In this document: positions 1-24,718 of the stretch, piece by piece
Position numbering within the stretch: the stretch's first letter is position 1
Layout of the letters: every line of letters starts with the position of its first letter
NCBI GenBank assembly: GCA_949130485.1
Contig: OX422186.1
Span: forward strand, 10,041,771 to 10,105,770
Direction of reading: 5' to 3'
Length of the DNA: 64,000 nt
Source of the DNA: Agelas oroides
Taxonomy: Eukaryota > Porifera > Demospongiae > Agelasida > Agelasidae
The notes under the pieces: generated by a model
What the model saw: the letters and a program-made list of their open reading frames with translations, nothing else
Database searches by the model: none
Told to the model about the DNA's origin: nothing
Made by a program: the position numbers and the translations under genes

Positions 1-351
1 GTGAATAATAGTCATGGTGTAATGAATGCTGTTAGTCTTGTCCCCCAGATCAACTTTTTAGCTTATGCCCTGCTGCCCCGTTTAAAAATAGGGTCTGGAA
101 TCTTTCCATATGGCAGTCAGTAACTAATTGCAAACTTGCCACATTGTCAGTATAATATGGAACCCACAAATATACAAGCGTGATGATGAGAAATTTGATT
201 GGTGAGCCGGATATCTTTGTTTTTAGGCTCCAGTTTTCCTGATGAAAGAGTCCAGACACATTTTCAAGAGGGCCACACGGCACACGCTAAAAATTCGGTT
301 TGGGGGTGAGACAAGCATACAGGTGTGTGCTCAGATTGTAAGGTTGGTGCT

Positions 352-1012
352 AATAGACCTTTCCACTAACATCACAATTGTGCGGAATACGTGACGTCAC
401 GTCTGGGGTGCCTCTGAAGGCTTGCTGGGGCGAATTCTCCATTGCTATATACGGGAACGTAGCCTACGTTCAGACGGCTGCTGCCTTCGCGTACAGGGGA
501 ATCCCAAGCTGCCTAGACGCCGACCTAGAGTTCCAGCATCGGCCTTTTCAACAGTGGTAGTTTGAACTCCGTGCGACTTTTTTCGACACCGCCGTGGAGC
601 TGTTAGATGAACGTGTCTTGTGTGCATCCAACGGTTTGTGGTGGCTACTAAGTGTCTACTAACATCGTAAGTTCTGGTTGAGTATAACTTGCAGCGGTTT
701 TAACTAGCTCTACAGCTCCGCTCGCCGATAGTAATCCCTCCTGTACACCTGGTGGTAGCCGACCGCTCTGTCCAGTGTCAAACAAGTCGGACTGAGTTCA
801 AACTACCACTGTTGAAAGGCCGATGCTGGAACTCTGGGTCGGTGTCAAGGCAGCTCGGTATTTCCCCTGTACACTAAGCAGCAGCAGTCTGAACGTAGGC
901 CATGTTCGCATAAATAACAATGGAAAATTCGCCCCAGCAAGCCTTCTGAGGCACCCCAGACGTGACGTCACGTATACTGCATTCCACTGCGCCCTAATGG
1001 GAAAGGTCTATT
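352..1012. mobile_element. Foldback element with long inverted arms
   Basis: The left arm from AATAGACCTTTCC (352) to about 570 recurs inverted from about 797 to GGAAAGGTCTATT (1012). Both arms carry ACGTGACGTCACGT. No transposase ORF is present, so it is a non-autonomous MITE/foldback. Short ORFs here are arm shadows. Confidence 0.85.
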
Positions 1013-1097
1013 AAATTAGAAAGTGACACCCACTAGCTTCTTGTGCAGTTCAGAAAGAAACATCATTATCAGTACTGTACATGCTTTCTGTACTCAC

Positions 1098-12579
<11,482 letters not shown>

Positions 12580-13453
12580 CCTTCGTATCTGGAGAACATC
12601 CGAAGCAGACCATGAAAAATGAGGCGATAGCTCAGAGCATTAGGCTTTTAGCTTATCAGCACCTGCGCAGAGTTGTGAGGCTTCTACGCCCAATCGCCAA
12701 AACGGAAATGTTGGCGAGCCCCACCCCCTATACTGGCTTGTTATGTCAGCAAGTAATGCTGCAGTGGCATTTTGCCAACTATTCAAAGATTAAAGACAAA
12801 GATAAATATGTGCACTCATAAACTTGTTGCGGAGACAAGAAACTGCTAACTAGCTGTCATCTCTACACCACCCAGAAACCAGTCATAACCATTCACACAA
12901 AGAGATTGTGTGTAAATGTGGCAAACAAAAGAGATTGTGTGTAAATCAATCTATGTGTCACTTGTGTGTGTGTACACAACCAGCCTAATAAGGCTTATGA
13001 GACACAATGTGGATGACATTGTACTGCAAGCAATCAAAAACTGGAGGCGGAACGGCCTGGGAACAAGGCTACAGTGTCGTGGTGTTGTTATAGCCAGTCT
13101 CGTTCCCAGGCCTCACCCAGTCTATCATCCTGGGCAGTGGCTGGCCATGGAATGAGGCTAGTTCACAGCACCCTGCCAGGATTCTTGAATTACCACTTAG
13201 TGAGTACATGGAATGTCAATTTGTTCAAAGCCCATTTCAGGGGTGGGACGCTAATGCATATTGGTGCTAAGCTCACTTCAAAGAGGGCTCAAATAGTCAC
13301 AAAATATCAAAGGTCAGCATATCATGTTTCTCCCACACACAACAAGTTTGATACATTACAAAAAAACAACAAACGAACTCCACTCAACACTAGTTAATAA
13401 CTACATAGCTAGTTGTAAATAGTACATTGAAATATACAAATTGCAAACAGAAG
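12580..13453. other. Intergenic space between genes A and B
   Basis: Between gene A's ATG and gene B's poly(A) region there is no supported gene. It holds one degraded CCTGGG-type repeat at about 13093-13156 and a low-identity tandem 'aaagagattgtgtgtaaat' at 12898-12950. Promoter elements for A must lie in the first part, but I recognise no TATA box. Confidence 0.6.
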
Positions 13454-13459
13454 TTTAAT
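13454..13459 (-). terminator. Candidate poly(A) signal of gene B (ATTAAA variant)
   Basis: ATTAAA on the minus strand about 150 nt downstream of the gene B stop. This is the commonest variant signal; I saw no nearer AATAAA. Confidence 0.4.
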
Positions 13460-13609
13460 TACTAGTAAAAGAAAACCCATATGGGTGAAAGTGTTTGTAC
13501 ACACTGGATGACCTGCCTGGTAAATCTCTAAGTCTTTATCTATGAAGAGTGCATAGTTACCAGCACTGAAACTACCGTATGAAATCTTGTGGTGCATTAT
13601 ATACATAGT

Positions 13610-16600
13610 TCACTTTGGCTCAGGTGACGTGGTGATCTGGATGGTAGGCACACTGCCTTGTGTGCCCAAACTCAGCTGAAGATTTCCATCGCTTGCCCTC
13701 CTCCTTCGTCCATCTTCAGTAGGTTTCATTGGCACTGAAAGTGTTGCACTTGGCTTTGAGGGCTCTTCAACGTAGGGGTTTGACTGCTGCTGCTCTAAGT
13801 ACAGCAAGTGCATACTGGTCGGGCGATCACGAGGTGGCCTCTCATGGCAGGGGGAGGAGGAGCTTAGGAGAGACTGGTGCCCATGGAGCTTCTTGGAAGG
13901 TAGGGGGCTGCCTTGGAGTGAAGCGGATGCACTGCTGGAAGGTGGCTTTTCAGTTTCTTGTAGCTGTGAATCAACAGAGAGCTGGCTTCTTCGTCTTGAT
14001 GGCAGAGGAGAAACATGGAGAAGGTCCTTGGAATCGGACGGCTCCATTTTGTAGTATGGCTTCTCTGTGTCAATCTGGAGAACGATGTACGGATCTTTCC
14101 CCTCATTGAGCAGCAGCGTATCAAACTTGGCTCGTAACTGTGAGAAAGAGGGTCTCTTTCTTGGCTCCTCATTCCAGCATTCCAGCATTATGTTGTAGCT
14201 GCACACAAGAATGATGATAATAAATAAACACAGCTCTGGACCTAGATGCTGTTTAACGCAGGCCTTGTCCACTTGTGTTAACTATAGGGCTTCATGTTTT
14301 AATGCTGTAGCTACATGGATTTGGTACCAATTCCCACAACAGTGGTATTTTCCCCCTTAATTTCTCAGCCAATAAGAGTGACCAAGACACTATTAGTTGC
14401 AAAACACAGCAGGGGGTGGGTGGTTACCCTGCATGCAATAGATCACATGGTTCACACATATGTATATACTACTTGCGGTAGCCTCATACCCAGGCTGTGT
14501 GGCGTGCAAACAAGGTTATGATGAGTGTAGCCTCATACCCAGGCTGTGTGGCGTGGGAACAAGGTTATGATGAGTGTAGCCTCATACCCGGGCTGTGTGG
14601 CGTGGGAACAAGGTTATGATAGGTGTAGCCTCATACCCAGGCTGTGTGGCATGGGAACAAGGTTATGATAGGTGTAGCTTCATACCCAGGCTGTGTGGCG
14701 TGGGAACAAGGTTATGATGAGTGTAGCCTCATACCCAGGCTGTGTGGCGTGGGAACAAGGTTATGATGAGTGTAGCCTCATACCCAGGCTATGTGGCGTG
14801 GGAACAAGGTTATGATGAGTATAGCCTCATACCCAGGCTATGTGGCGTGGGAACAAGGTTATGATGAGTGTAGCCTCATACCCAGGCTGTGTGGCGTGGG
14901 AACAAGGTTATGATGAGTGTAGCCTCATACCCAGGCTGTGTGGCGTGGGAACAAGGTTATGATGAGTGTAGCCTCATACCCAGGCTGTGTGGCGTGGGAA
15001 CAAGGTTATGATGAGTGTAGCCTCATACCCAGGCTATGTGGCGTGGGAACAAGGTTATGATGAGTATAGCCTCATACCCAGGCTATGTGGCGTGGGAACA
15101 AGGTTATGATGAGTGTAGCCTCATACCCAGGCTGTGTGGCGTGGGAACAAGGTTATGATGAGTGTAGCCTCATACCCAGGCTGTGTGGCGTGGGAACAAG
15201 GTTATGATGAGTGTAGCCTCATACCCAGGCTGTGTGGCGTGGGAACAAGGTTATGATGAGTGTAGCCTCATACCCAGGCTGTGTGGCGTGGGAACAAGGT
15301 TATGATGAGTGTAGCCTCATACCCAGGCTGTGTGGCGTGGGAACAAGGTTATGATGAGTGTAGCCTCATACCCAGGCTGTGTGGCGTGGGAACAAGGTTA
15401 TGATGAGTGTAGCCTCATACCCAGGCTATGTGGCGTGGGAACAAGGTTATGATGAGTATAGCCTCATACCCAGGCTATGTGGCGTGGGAACAAGGTTATG
15501 ATGAGTGTAGCCTCATACCCAGGCTGTGTGGCGTGGGAACAAGGTTATGATGAGTGTAGCCTCATACCCAGGCTGTGTGGCGTGGGAACAAGGTTATGAT
15601 GAGTGTAGCCTCATACCCAGGCTGCGTGGCCTGTACGAAGCTACACTCACACTGTTCCCAGGCCATGAAGCCTGGGAACAGTGTTACACCTGGCCTGTCA
15701 CTGCACTGCTTCATAGTGGTATTTGAAACTAGAAGAACTAACCTACCTACCAGGTATTAACATCCAATCAGCTATACTTGGTCATTATAAAAGATATGTG
15801 GACTTATTACAGTTCTCTTTCAGGGGGAGGGGGGCAACATACACTTCTGGTGAGCAGTTGTCTGGCTTTTCCATTCTGTATCCGCTCTTCAGCAGTGACA
15901 GCAAATCCTCATTCTGTACACTCGGGTAGGGGAACCCACCTGGTGGAGGGGATGGAGGGGAGATGGGGTGGGAGTGAGGTGGGGTGGAGGGATGGTGGGG
16001 AATGTGGTAGGAAGGTGGTGAGGTGAGGAAATGGGAGGAAATGGGTGTGAATGATCGAGGTGGAGGATGGTGGGTGGAGAAATAGGGAGTGAAGGGATGG
16101 TGGGTGGAAGAACAAAAGACATGGGATGTCCCCAAAAATGTACACATTGACTAATTGAAGTCAGAGTGGGCTATCTACGTAATTCATCAAAGGCTGAGTT
16201 CGCTTTCATGCTTGACTGTGGTTTTTCTAGGAACACACCCTACATGCAGGAAATATATGCCCAGGTACACCCGCTACAACATTTGTACATCCACTACACA
16301 GTACATGTACCCAGGTATATACTCCACTATGTACAGGACATCCACTACACAATACATGTACCCAGGTATATACTCCACTATGTACAGGACATCCACTACA
16401 CAATACATGTACCCAGGTATATACTCCACTATGTACAGGACATCCACTACACAATACATGTACCCAGGTATACACTCCACTATGTACAGGATATGTATCC
16501 AACATTATACGCAATACAGGACATGTGTACTTTGGGGGTAAGATACCTGATATGTGCATGGAATGCATGATTTGTTTTTTGGGCTAGACCACCCGGCTCT

Positions 16601-19600
16601 GAGCCCTTCATTATTTACATGCAAGTAGGAGGTGGAGAACAAAGGAATGGAGGAGGTGAAATTTAGGAGGGAGGAGGGATGAGAGAGAAGAGAGGGAGGA
16701 GAAATGAAAGAGAAGAAGGAAGGATGGTAGCTACACCCACCCAGAGTCCCTATCTCCCACAGCGCCACTCCGTAGGCCCACACATCGGAGGTGCTGGTAA
16801 ACTCTCTGTTGACTATGGACTCAATGGCCATCCATTTCAGAGGCACACGTCCTTTGGTGTTCTGCACATAAACCTCCTCTGTCTCCCTGGACATGCCAAA
16901 GTCGGTGATTTTCAGTGCCTTTCCCTCACCGATGAGAACATTTCTGCAGGCCAGGTCACGATGCACAATGCTGAGGCTGGAAAGATACTCCTGTGGTGAT
17001 GGAAGAAAAATGCTACTCACACTCGAAATATTAATATGAATGAGCCTCAGACCTATAGCGCAACTGTGAGAGAGCCTCACAGTGGTCAGTCAAGTGTGAG
17101 ACATGATGATTATTTTTGAATGCATAAAGCACTGAATGATCAGACTAGATATGGTTGCTATATAGACAGAAGAGAAAGCACCATTCCAGAGGCGATCTGG
17201 TAGGCAAAGGAGATGAGGTCCAGTGGAGAGACGTTCCCAAGATCCAGGTATGGATTCTCCCTATCTCCCACTTCCTCCTCTGTGTACTGCAGAACAAAGG
17301 ATAAAATAGGAACGTCATACACAGGGTAGAGCACATTGCTGATCATTTGTGTAAAGTTTCTTGATGCAAAGTGTGACTTCCTCTAGAAGCCAGACCGTGC
17401 TGCAGATCTCTCTGAACAAAGCTATATACCTAGCCTACAGTGTTGTGTGGTGGTCTTATTCCCAGGTCACCACCCAGCTTTTGTTGCTTGTTTGTGCCAT
17501 GCATGGGAAAGAACCTGGAAATGCAGTTAGTAGAGGGTAAATAATTACTGTGTTTTTTTTCCTCCAAAAATACATAAAAAAGAGTTTTCCTTTTAGCAAA
17601 AACACTTTGTGATATTCCACTTTTCAACTAATGTAAAGGTGCCTAATTTACAGGGTCAGCCCCATTTTACATTACTAGGATAAGCCACACTGCTATGAAA
17701 GAGAGATAGATTCGAAAACAATTCGGAAGAAGTTCTTGTTTCACATTTCATGGAGATGTTTAAACTCGACCTCACCAGCTTCCTGTTGGTGCGCAGGTAC
17801 ATCAGGAGGTCCCCATATTTCATGTACTCTGTGATGAGACAGAGCGGCTCCTGGATTGTGACACAGCCAATGAGCGACACCACGTGAGGGTTCTGTCCCT
17901 CTGACACCTTCTTCATCATATCAATCTCTCGGAGGAAATCTCGCCTCTCGCTGCCCTTTGCGGACACTACAAAAGGCATGAAAAGTTTCTTGATCAATTG
18001 GCAGACATTGCAGCAATTAATAAAACGTGTCTCTCCTATTTAGCAATATATGTGAGGGTTAGTGTGCTGAAAAATTGAAGGAATAAGGTGTGTGAAGACA
18101 ATGAAGGACATACAACTGGTGCCATAATGCGTATTAGCCTTTCTCCATGACCGTACACATCATGATGACATCATAATAACCTGATTTCCTCTTTTTAGTC
18201 AACTATTTCACCCTTTATGCATCATTTAATAGGACTACAGTTTGGACCAAAATCATCAGCCAAGTCCATCTCTAACACTCTCCCAAATTTTCTGAAAAAT
18301 CAACCCAAATAGGAGATTGTTGCTATGAAGTACCCTTGTGTACCACAGTGTGCTAGTGTCTCAATACTAAGTAAGCCCTCAAAGTTAAATGGGACACATT
18401 AGTACCGTATTGAAAATAAATATTCCAAGCTGTTGAACAAAATTGTAGATTCCGTGGTTTCATGTTTTTGTGGAAACATAGAATTCCTAATGGTTGTTAG
18501 GTGGTGAATATTTACATCTTTACAAACTTACCAACCGTCTCGGTTAATGCGATTAACGTGGGCGCTAGTGAGTGTAAAAATTCCTGGACCTAGTCTGGGC
18601 TAAATGCTGACAATAGATTTATAACAATGTGATACTTCTAGGAGGAAGTCACTGTAAATTACACCCACACTGATAAAGAAGAAAAACAACCTACGTTTGT
18701 TATCAAGAACACTCTGTGTAAATAAAGCTTTCCATTGACCTAACCACAACAACCCAAGCTGGTTGAGATAGCCAAGTACTGATTCACGATATTTTACAGT
18801 GATTCATATAGTATACTGAATATGTACTGATAGTATACTGAATATGTACTGATAGTATACTGAATATGTACTGATAGTATACTGAATATGTACTGATAGT
18901 ACACTGAATATGTACTGATAGTACACTGAATATGTACTGATAGTATACTGATAATATACTGATAGCTAACCTGACCAGCTAAAACATTCAGTCCTAATCA
19001 ACTTACACTTTAGCAGTTTGATGGCAACTGCAGTGCAAATTGCACTCTTCATTGATGGATGAACTTTGGGGTTCACAATGGGACCTCGGATGATTCCCCG
19101 ATACACCTCTCCAAATGCCCCCTCCCCTAGACAATCCTCAATTATTACATGGCTAGGGGGAATTTCCCACTCGTCAGTGGTGATTGCAACGTTGTTGACT
19201 CGTACAGATTTCTTCGGTCCAATGTTAAACATGGGGTCGTGGCAGGGTTCCTGAAGTGTGATGTGTGTGTGTGTGTGCATGTGTGTGCGTGCATGTGTTA
19301 TAAGTGTTTACCAGTGGCGGTGGAAGATACATCAGATTAGGGGGGCTGAATGATGAAAAATGCATCTAGGGGAGTCTGGGGGCATGCCATTTTTGGCTCA
19401 AAATGTTAGCAGAATCTGTAGTAACTGTTGTACTGTATTCTGCAACCAATCAAGCTACCAGAGGATGCCTACCATGTACCAGAGGACGCCACATTCTGCA
19501 ACCAATCAAGCTACCAGAGGATGCCTACCATGTACCAGAGGATGCCACATTTATGTTGCGACTACATGTACGCACAGGTTAGATTATACATGTGTGCCAT

Positions 19601-22600
19601 TCCCCATGGGCACTCAAGCAGTGGGAGTGAGATAGTGCCAGCATTCAGAACGATGAATCAGGTATTAGCATAAAAGAAACGAACCTCAACTGGATGTGTG
19701 TAATCACATGGATTTGTCTCATACCCAGCAAAGGAGGGGTAAGATACCTATCATTTCGATGTATGCTATTATTTTTCCTGGCAGAGAAATTCTTTTGTAG
19801 CTAATTGAATCATCTTGTCTTTGGTTAGACCACCCAGATTCTGAGGCCTCCATATAACAACTAACAAAAACAAAAAGTACTATTTGTAATAGAAGTACAA
19901 TTACAATTCACAAGCTGCTTTTTCTCTTCCTGAACTTGCGTAAGGAAGATGATAGAAACTGGGCTGTAGCATTGGCTAGTAACCCCCTGTACTGCAGATT
20001 GTTACTGAAGTTGACACTGGAATGTGTCTCAAATTGCTCATGTTAGCCAATGATCTCATTAGCTCAGTGGTATATGGGACAGGCCATTATGTGGTTGGCT
20101 GTTGCGGTTGCCACAGCCAACACAAAGATAAGAGACTCCCCCCCACACCCATGCAGGGTGGAGAGCCAGTTCCGAGTACAGGAATGCTAGTTGGTGGTGG
20201 GTGTTAGCCTTGTTCCCAGGCCACTCCCAGATTCTATCTTACAGTCTGCGATTTTTCTCCACTGGCTGCAAGCTCAATCAAATCTGTGAGTGGCCCAGAG
20301 CCTGGGAATGAGGCTAGGTGGGTGGTAGCCTCATTCCCAGGCCCACGCACCAGAGCCTGGGAATGAGGCTAGGTGTCATTCCCAGGCCCACGCACCAGGG
20401 CCTGGGAACGAGGCTAGGCGGGTGGTAGCCTCATTCCCAGGCCCACGCACCAGAGCCTGGGAATGAGGCTAGGTGTCATTCCCAGGCCCACACACCAGAG
20501 CCTGGGAACGAGGCTAGGCGGGTGGTAGCCTCATTCCCAGGCCCACGCACCAGAGCCTGGGAACGAGGCTAGGCGGGTGGTAGCCTCATTCCCAGGCCCA
20601 CGCACCAGAGCCTGGGAATGAGGCTAGGTGGGTGGTAGCCTCATTCCCAGGCCCACACACCAGAGCCTGGGAATGAGGCTAGGTGTCATTCCCAGGCCCA
20701 TGCACCAGAGCCTGGGAACGAGGCATTCCCAGGCCCACACACCAGAGCCTGGGAACAAGGCTAGGTGGGTGGATGAAGCTAAAACTGTGTTGCATAACTA
20801 ACACATGCAATCTCAACAGATGTAGATTGCGAGTTTAGTCAAAAGTCACCTCAGCAATCTTCTCAAGTTGCCTCTTCCTCTTCCTGAGCTTGTGGTACAG
20901 GCATAACACTGTTACTATGGCAACAATCAGCAGTGCTGCTCCAAGGAGAGAAGCAATGGCTCCACCTGCCAGCCCACCAACACGTGATTGCTGCTCAGTG
21001 ACTGTGGGTGGATGCAGGAAACTATAGTAAACTACAGTAAATGCAAGTATTGCCGTAAACATTGTGTGCTAACATAAAGTGAACTTGCTTACATCTACAC
21101 TCTTTACCAATACACTATACACTAAGTATTATGTCATCAACAATACCCAGGTTTGCAGTTGTGGGTGTGGATGATGGGGAAAGCATGTGCAGTGAGGATG
21201 GTGGCACCTCATTCACCATACAGCTGATGTTACCACCAAGTACCTTCTCGCCCCACTCTGGCAGCAGCTGCATGTAAGCATGTGTGTGCAGAAGTCAGGC
21301 AGCACTTGGTTCTGTAATTTTGCAAACACTTGTTTGTCATGCAAATTTTTCGGGTAAGTGGAAAAGTGCAGAAGTCAGGTAACCCATGTTTTGATGTGGT
21401 ACCTTAAGTGCTTTACTGATTGAAAACTGGATACTCTGTCCAACTTCACAATCATGCAAATTCTTCTGTAGTAACAGTTAACAATGCTTAATAGATCATG
21501 TTAGCCAGGCTCCAGTAAACGGATAAATCACTACCTAATGAAGTTCTTCCTCTTGACCACAAATGTCAGTAGGTTAGATATTCCACTACTGAGAGCCAAA
21601 TTAAAGTCAAGCACTTAAATATGCCAGTATGTAGAGTCCTATGGCACCACTGCATGATTACCATAAACTTGTATCTCAAGCTTGGATCCTCTTGTCGTTG
21701 CAAGCCACCAAAGATGTAGGAGTATGTACTGTGCCCCTGCAGCAGAAGATAAAATATTGTACAACTGACAATTGTTGATAACAAAAGAAACAGGTCTGAC
21801 ACCAAACACACCTCTTCTGCTGCAGCTACATGTGCAACTCTCAGTGAAGAGTTGTACCCCACTACTGCTGCAGTGTCTCCACTTCTTGTGTCAACGAACA
21901 GTGAGATGAGTGTAAACAGGACAGGATTCTCTACCCCAGCACACGACAGTCGCACAGACCAACTCATGTTGACACTAAAGGTGCCACCAGAATCCCATTC
22001 ACTGGAACACTGCAACTCAATGGCAGCTATATGATGACAGATATATAATGCCACACAAGCCGATTAAAATTACTATCCAACTGATTCATTGGGACTATGC
22101 AATGAGCTATCAGTACATTATATTCTGCATCATAGAAAGTATTGAGATAAACTGTAAACGCATTGGGAAGGTTTTGTGTCAGAAGTAATTTTCATGCCAG
22201 AAGCATTATGCTTGTAGCTGTGTCACAAAACCTATCACCTTTGCTGTTACATATGCATACACAATTTTACAGATGCTATGCAGACTAACCGTCATTGTTT
22301 CTTGGTATGATGTAGGGCTTAGTCCAGTTACTAGGCACAAATTCGTTGTGAGCTCGCATCTGCAAGAGAATAAATATCTGCAATAACTGCAACATTTCAG
22401 ATTGTAGTATATAGCTATTATTAGCTCACTTGGAAGTAGAGACAGTGAGAATTGCCACCTGCGAGGAAAGGTGTTCTCCAAATGGTTGCTGACCAGTTGT
22501 CCTATTAATTTTGGTGTGTGTACAATGTTGCACTTATATATGGACTATTAGATGTTTGCAATATCATGAATGGCCAGAATATCATGCTTTTTTGGAGCAA

Positions 22601-23849
22601 AGAGAATGGTTACCTGACATCGTGTTTGTGAGTTGCTCTGGGGACTTTCTTCTGGCTCCAAAGGTTCTGGTCCAATACAAACTTGGTATTGAACTATCTG
22701 CCTGCCGTTTATCACCGCAGGAGGGTCCCATGTGAAACCCAATTCTATTTCATTCTGAGTAGTAAACCTGTGAGACTTAACAGTCAGATTTCTGATTGCA
22801 CTAGGGGCTGGTGATGTAGTATCTTCTACGCATGGATAAGTATAGAGCGCAGGTACATAGAGTAGGTTGCTTTCATTCCAGTGAATTTGAAACTGTGAAG
22901 GTCAATTGAGAAAGGTTTATACAACATACTAATAGCAACATTCATAATTTACATGTAGCTTATAAAGGAATTGAGATGTTATGAGGCGAAAATAGAGGAA
23001 AGTGAAAAAGGCCGGCAGCCACCGGGAGTTGAACCCAGGACACCTGGCTTGAGCCACCAGTGCTCTGCCACTGAGCTACGGCAACAGGACAACCACCAGC
23101 CCTCACAATCCTCTATATGTACTGCACAGGTGGTACTGAATGCCTCAGTCGTACACCCGGCAGCCACTCAGTATGTGCCATCAGAACTCCGTTAGAGGTC
23201 GACCGGAAAATTCTCTCCATCAGGAAAGAATCCATGCTGAGTGGTTTTCTCACTCTAAATACTCAGAGCATCTTGCTTCACGCTGGAAATAAAGGAATTT
23301 AGATGTTATGAGGCGAAATTTTTTTCACTTTCCTCTATTTTCGCCTCATAACATCTAAATTTCCAGTGTGAGGCAAGATGCTCTGAGCATTTACATGTAG
23401 TTTAGTTGTAGTGTGTCATAAAGGTAGAGTTCTTGAGAATTTATGTAGCTTACATCAATCCTGTACTTGAGATGCACATTTGTACGAGGTAAAAATTGCC
23501 CATTAACCATGTATGTATAGGTCGTTTGGTTTACCTGGAGATTAGAGAAAGAAATATTTTACAAATCAGCTCAAATGTGCTTACCTAATTTCTTAAACTT
23601 CAATTATAAACTAACCGCTTGCATGCGTAGTTCGTCAGAACCAAAAAACTTTTCAGTTCTTTCTTTAACTTCTATATCAATCAGGCGTGTTAGCAGTGTA
23701 AACTTGGCAATAGTTTCCCTGTAAACTATGTTGGGTGGCAGTATCCAGGTTGTATTAAAGGAGAAATACTGGTAGGAGTCCCAGAGCCTTGAGCACATAA
23801 ACTGAATACATCTAGGATTAACTGTACAAGGGGGGAGGAGTGTGTGTGT

Positions 23850-23880
<31 letters not shown>

Positions 23881-24687
23881 GGGGATAAGAGAAAACAAGA
23901 AACAAATGAAAATAAGGGTTCAGTAGGGTACTTGTCCATCCTCCCACAGGTGTGTCAGACCAAAAATATCCATTTTTTGTGATGCTATTGCCAGATGATC
24001 CTATCCTCTTACCTGTGTTAGGGACATTTGCAGAGGCTGTCTGTTTGTGTTTGAGTTTATTTTATTATAAGTATACGATATAATTTTAGTTTTGTATAGA
24101 GTGCATATATGTTAACTGCAGCTGTTTACTCAGTGGTGGCTATAATTGTTTAGGTGGTTCAGATGCTAGTCATCAGGAGAGTTCCCTTTCCGATCATCGT
24201 AAGACCATGGGTTTCGGTCCCTTTAAACTCCTGACCCTAATCACTACAGAAAGGGCGGGACCACTCCCCGCCTGAAGCTTTCTTACAGGAGTCCAGCACT
24301 TGGTTTAATTTGGAATACCTGGGCATCCTTAGTTATATTGAGTGTACCTGATGTTGACCATGATGACACTTTTCTCTAGTTTGTTGAACTAACATAGCCT
24401 GTGTCAAGTTGGCAGGGTTTTTTTTAAATTATAGTTTACTGATCCATATACAGAAGTTTTCTGTCTTTTGGTTACATCACTTCCTCAGTTTGTTGTTAGT
24501 AAACACAAGTAGGTTGTTGTTTACTGTGATAAGCGTCTAGACTTACTACATTACCAACTACAACAGAATTACACCCACAACTATAGCTACAGGCTCCTGT
24601 CAGCTGCTTTTAACTTACCTTTGTAGAATAGGGTGTTGTGTGTGTGTGTGTGTGTGTGTGCGTGTCCGTGTGTGTATGTGTGTGTGC

Positions 24688-24718
<31 letters not shown>

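Larger units (their letters stand above)
15843..19250 (-). other. Tyrosine kinase domain exons of gene B
   Basis: Five exons (19007-19250, 17776-17966, 17182-17286, 16741-16990, 15843-15939) plus the start of 13610-14198 make the catalytic domain. The first begins with a juxtamembrane stretch ending [19 protein letters not shown], then the Gly loop and VAIKLLK. The second has the alpha-C glutamate in [10 protein letters not shown] and the hinge [17 protein letters not shown]. The third is a short insert with ENPYLDLGN. The fourth holds [14 protein letters not shown] and PLKWMA. All core catalytic residues are present, so an active enzyme is expected. Confidence 0.92.

Noticed and set aside
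50..283. Open minus-strand stretch that might be the next gene A exon
   Set aside because: Its only nearby acceptor (TTTAG at about 288) gives a stop in the required phase 1, and I see no clear Fn3 pattern. The next exon is more likely left of the window.
16155..16570. Three overlapping repetitive ORFs
   Set aside because: Created by the 51 bp minisatellite in a gene B intron and open on both strands.
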